Shown: in pieces, positions 5,628 to 6,851 of the stretch | How the letters are laid out: every line of letters starts with the position of its first letter | Position numbering within the stretch: position 1 is the stretch's first letter | From: Bacteroidales bacterium UBA4230 | GTDB taxonomy: Bacteria; Bacteroidota; Bacteroidia; Bacteroidales; UBA932 | NCBI GenBank assembly: GCA_002395605.1 | Contig: DGXO01000060.1 | Coordinates: forward strand, 75,279-82,129 | Direction of reading: 5' to 3' | Length of the DNA stretch: 6,851 nt | The notes under the pieces: generated by a model | What the model was told of the DNA's origin: nothing | The model's database searches: none | Seen by the model: only the letters and a program-made list of their open reading frames with translations | Made by a program: the position numbers and the translations under genes

Positions 5628-6851
5628 TTACTGCTCGTCAGGACCCTGGTCCTGAGGACCCTGAGGGCCACCGTTGAAAGGGCCCTGGGGACCACCCTGG
5701 AACGGACCCTGAGGGCCGCCCTGGGGACCGCCGGCCTGCTGACCGGCCTGGTACATCTTCTCGAATGCCTTGTTGAGGGCCTCGGAGTAGCGGTCGATGT
5801 CGGCGATGTTCTGAGCCTTGACGGCTTCCTTCAGAAGGTTGCAGTTAGACTCTACCTCGCTCTTGACATCTGCAGGAACCTTGTCACCATTCTCCTTCAG
5901 GAATTTTTCGGCCTGGAAGGTAAGGGCGTCTGCGGAGTTGATCTTGTCGATGCGCTCTTTTTCGGCCTTGTCTGCGGCCTCGTTGGCCTTGGCTTCGTCA
6001 CGCATGCGCTGGATTTCGGCGTCTGAAAGGCCGCTGGAGGCCTCGATGCGGATGTGCTGCTCCTTGCCGGTAGCCTTGTCCACTGCGCTTACGTTAAGGA
6101 TACCGTTGGCATCAATATCGAAGGTAACCTCAATCTGGGGCACTCCACGGGGTGCAGGAGCAATGCCGTCCAGATGGAAAATGCCAATCTGCTTGTTGTC
6201 CTTTGCCATGGGACGCTCTCCCTGGAGGACGCGGATCTCTACGCCGGGCTGGTTATCCGCGGCAGTGGAGAAGATCTGGCTCTTCTTGGCGGGGATGGTG
6301 GTGTTGGACTCGATAAGCTTGGTCATGACGCCGCCGAGGGTTTCGATACCCAGGCTAAGGGGCGTAACATCCAGAAGAAGCACGTCCTTCACGTCACCAG
6401 CAAGAACACCGCCCTGGATGGATGCGCCAATTGCAACAACCTCGTCAGGATTAACGCTCTTGTTGGGCTCTTTGCCGAAGAAGTTCTTCACAAGCTCCTG
6501 TACGTAAGGGATACGGGTGCTACCGCCAACGAGGAGGACCTCGTCAATGTCTGAAGGATTGAGGTGAGCATCGGCCAAAGCCTGACGGCAAGGTGCGATT
6601 GAGCGCTGGAACAGAGCGTCTGAGAGCTGCTCGAACTTAGCCCTGGTAAGGGTCTTTGCAAGGTGCTTAGGAACGCCGTCCACAGGCATGATGTAAGGGA
6701 GGTTGATCTCCGTTGATGTCTGGCTGGAAAGCTCGATCTTTGCCTTTTCGGCAGCTTCCTTAAGACGCTGAAGGGCCATAGGATCCTTCTTGAGGTCAAT
6801 TCCACCGTTCTCGGAGGCGAACTCCTGGGCCAGCCAGTCGATGATCACCTG
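5628..6851 (-). CDS. dnaK: Chaperone DnaK (Hsp70), 5' end outside window
   Basis: DnaK is the ATP-driven cytosolic Hsp70 that binds unfolded segments with DnaJ and GrpE. Only the last 407 codons are present; the frame runs off the right edge (the first full codon, at 6851-6849, reads Gln, followed by a GTG valine that is not a start). Compared with E. coli DnaK the missing part is about 230 residues of the nucleotide-binding domain. Visible parts, numbered from that valine, are the rest of that domain including LLVGGSTRIP (105-114) and NPDEVVAIGA (133-142), the interdomain linker VLLLDVTPLS (156-165), the substrate-binding sandwich with LQGER (208-212), PAPRGVPQIEVTFDID (231-246), and the helical lid (about 275-368). 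The protein ends in a repeat tail, then GPDEQ, with no acidic EEVK-like terminus. Promoter and heat-shock control lie outside the window. Confidence 0.97.
   Translation of the reverse strand, partial: QVIIDWLAQEFASENGGIDLKKDPMALQRLKEAAEKAKIELSSQTSTEINLPYIMPVDGVPKHLAKTLTRAKFEQLSDALFQRSIAPCRQALADAHLNPSDIDEVLLVGGSTRIPYVQELVKNFFGKEPNKSVNPDEVVAIGASIQGGVLAGDVKDVLLLDVTPLSLGIETLGGVMTKLIESNTTIPAKKSQIFSTAADNQPGVEIRVLQGERPMAKDNKQIGIFHLDGIAPAPRGVPQIEVTFDIDANGILNVSAVDKATGKEQHIRIEASSGLSDAEIQRMRDEAKANEAADKAEKERIDKINSADALTFQAEKFLKENGDKVPADVKSEVESNCNLLKEAVKAQNIADIDRYSEALNKAFEKMYQAGQQAGGPQGGPQGPFQGGPQGPFNGGPQGPQDQGPDEQ
5655..5732 (-). repeat. 24-bp tandem repeat encoding the DnaK tail
   Basis: Read on the minus strand the segment encodes GGPQ, then GGPQGPFQ, GGPQGPFN and GGPQGP, an 8-residue (24-bp) period that is similar but not identical at the base level, with several synonymous differences. 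It sits after the helical lid at the disordered C-terminus of dnaK. Such a repeat could change copy number by slippage without breaking the frame, because each unit is a multiple of three. Confidence 0.85.

Noticed and set aside
5818..6554. Open frames of 229 and 166 codons on the plus strand opposite dnaK
   Set aside because: They are mirror frames of dnaK with no recognisable domain or promoter.
1..6851. Mobile elements, CRISPR arrays, tRNA or rRNA genes, or a new defence or biosynthetic system
   Set aside because: All sizeable frames are accounted for by housekeeping genes, the gaps are short, and no transposase, spacer-repeat array or RNA gene is visible.

Overview
This window looks like an ordinary stretch of core chromosome from a member of the Bacteroidota, most likely Bacteroidales. 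The main evidence is the promoters. Perfect TAnnTTTG -7 boxes (TAAATTTG, TAAATTTG, TATCTTTG) lie just upstream of three genes, and the start codons have AT-rich leaders without Shine-Dalgarno sequences. Protein motifs agree with this, but I cannot name a genus. Coding sequence is fairly GC-rich with many C- or G-ending codons, while the intergenic DNA is strongly AT-rich.

Layout. (1) 162-1753, plus strand: a tight three-gene operon of gmk (guanylate kinase), nadD (nicotinate-nucleotide adenylyltransferase) and a small CYTH-domain protein, driven from a promoter at about 134. gmk and nadD overlap by 10 nt. nadD and the CYTH gene are in the same frame, separated only by a TAG stop and one codon. 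(2) 1840-2838, plus strand: class II fructose-bisphosphate aldolase with its own promoter. (3) 2931-4400, minus strand: a short-form CstA transporter, convergent with fba; a symmetrical hairpin terminator lies between them. (4) 4482-5594, plus strand: trpS, divergent from cstA across an 81-bp shared promoter region. (5) 5628-6851, minus strand: the 3' two-thirds of dnaK, running off the window edge and convergent with trpS across a 33-bp gap that is almost entirely a second bidirectional terminator.

The genes cover nucleotide and NAD supply, glycolysis, carbon-starvation uptake, tRNA charging and protein folding. Apart from the gmk-nadD-CYTH operon they show no sign of forming one pathway. 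I see no mobile element, CRISPR array, RNA gene, defence system or biosynthetic cluster, and no convincing new system. The points most worth a second look are the in-frame nadD/TAG/CYTH junction with a NadD that seems to lack its usual C-terminal end, the glycine-proline-glutamine repeat tail of DnaK in place of the usual acidic terminus, a perfect 16-bp palindrome upstream of the gmk promoter, and a dyad in the cstA/trpS divergent promoter region. No gene-free stretch exceeds 300 bases; the longest is 1-161.
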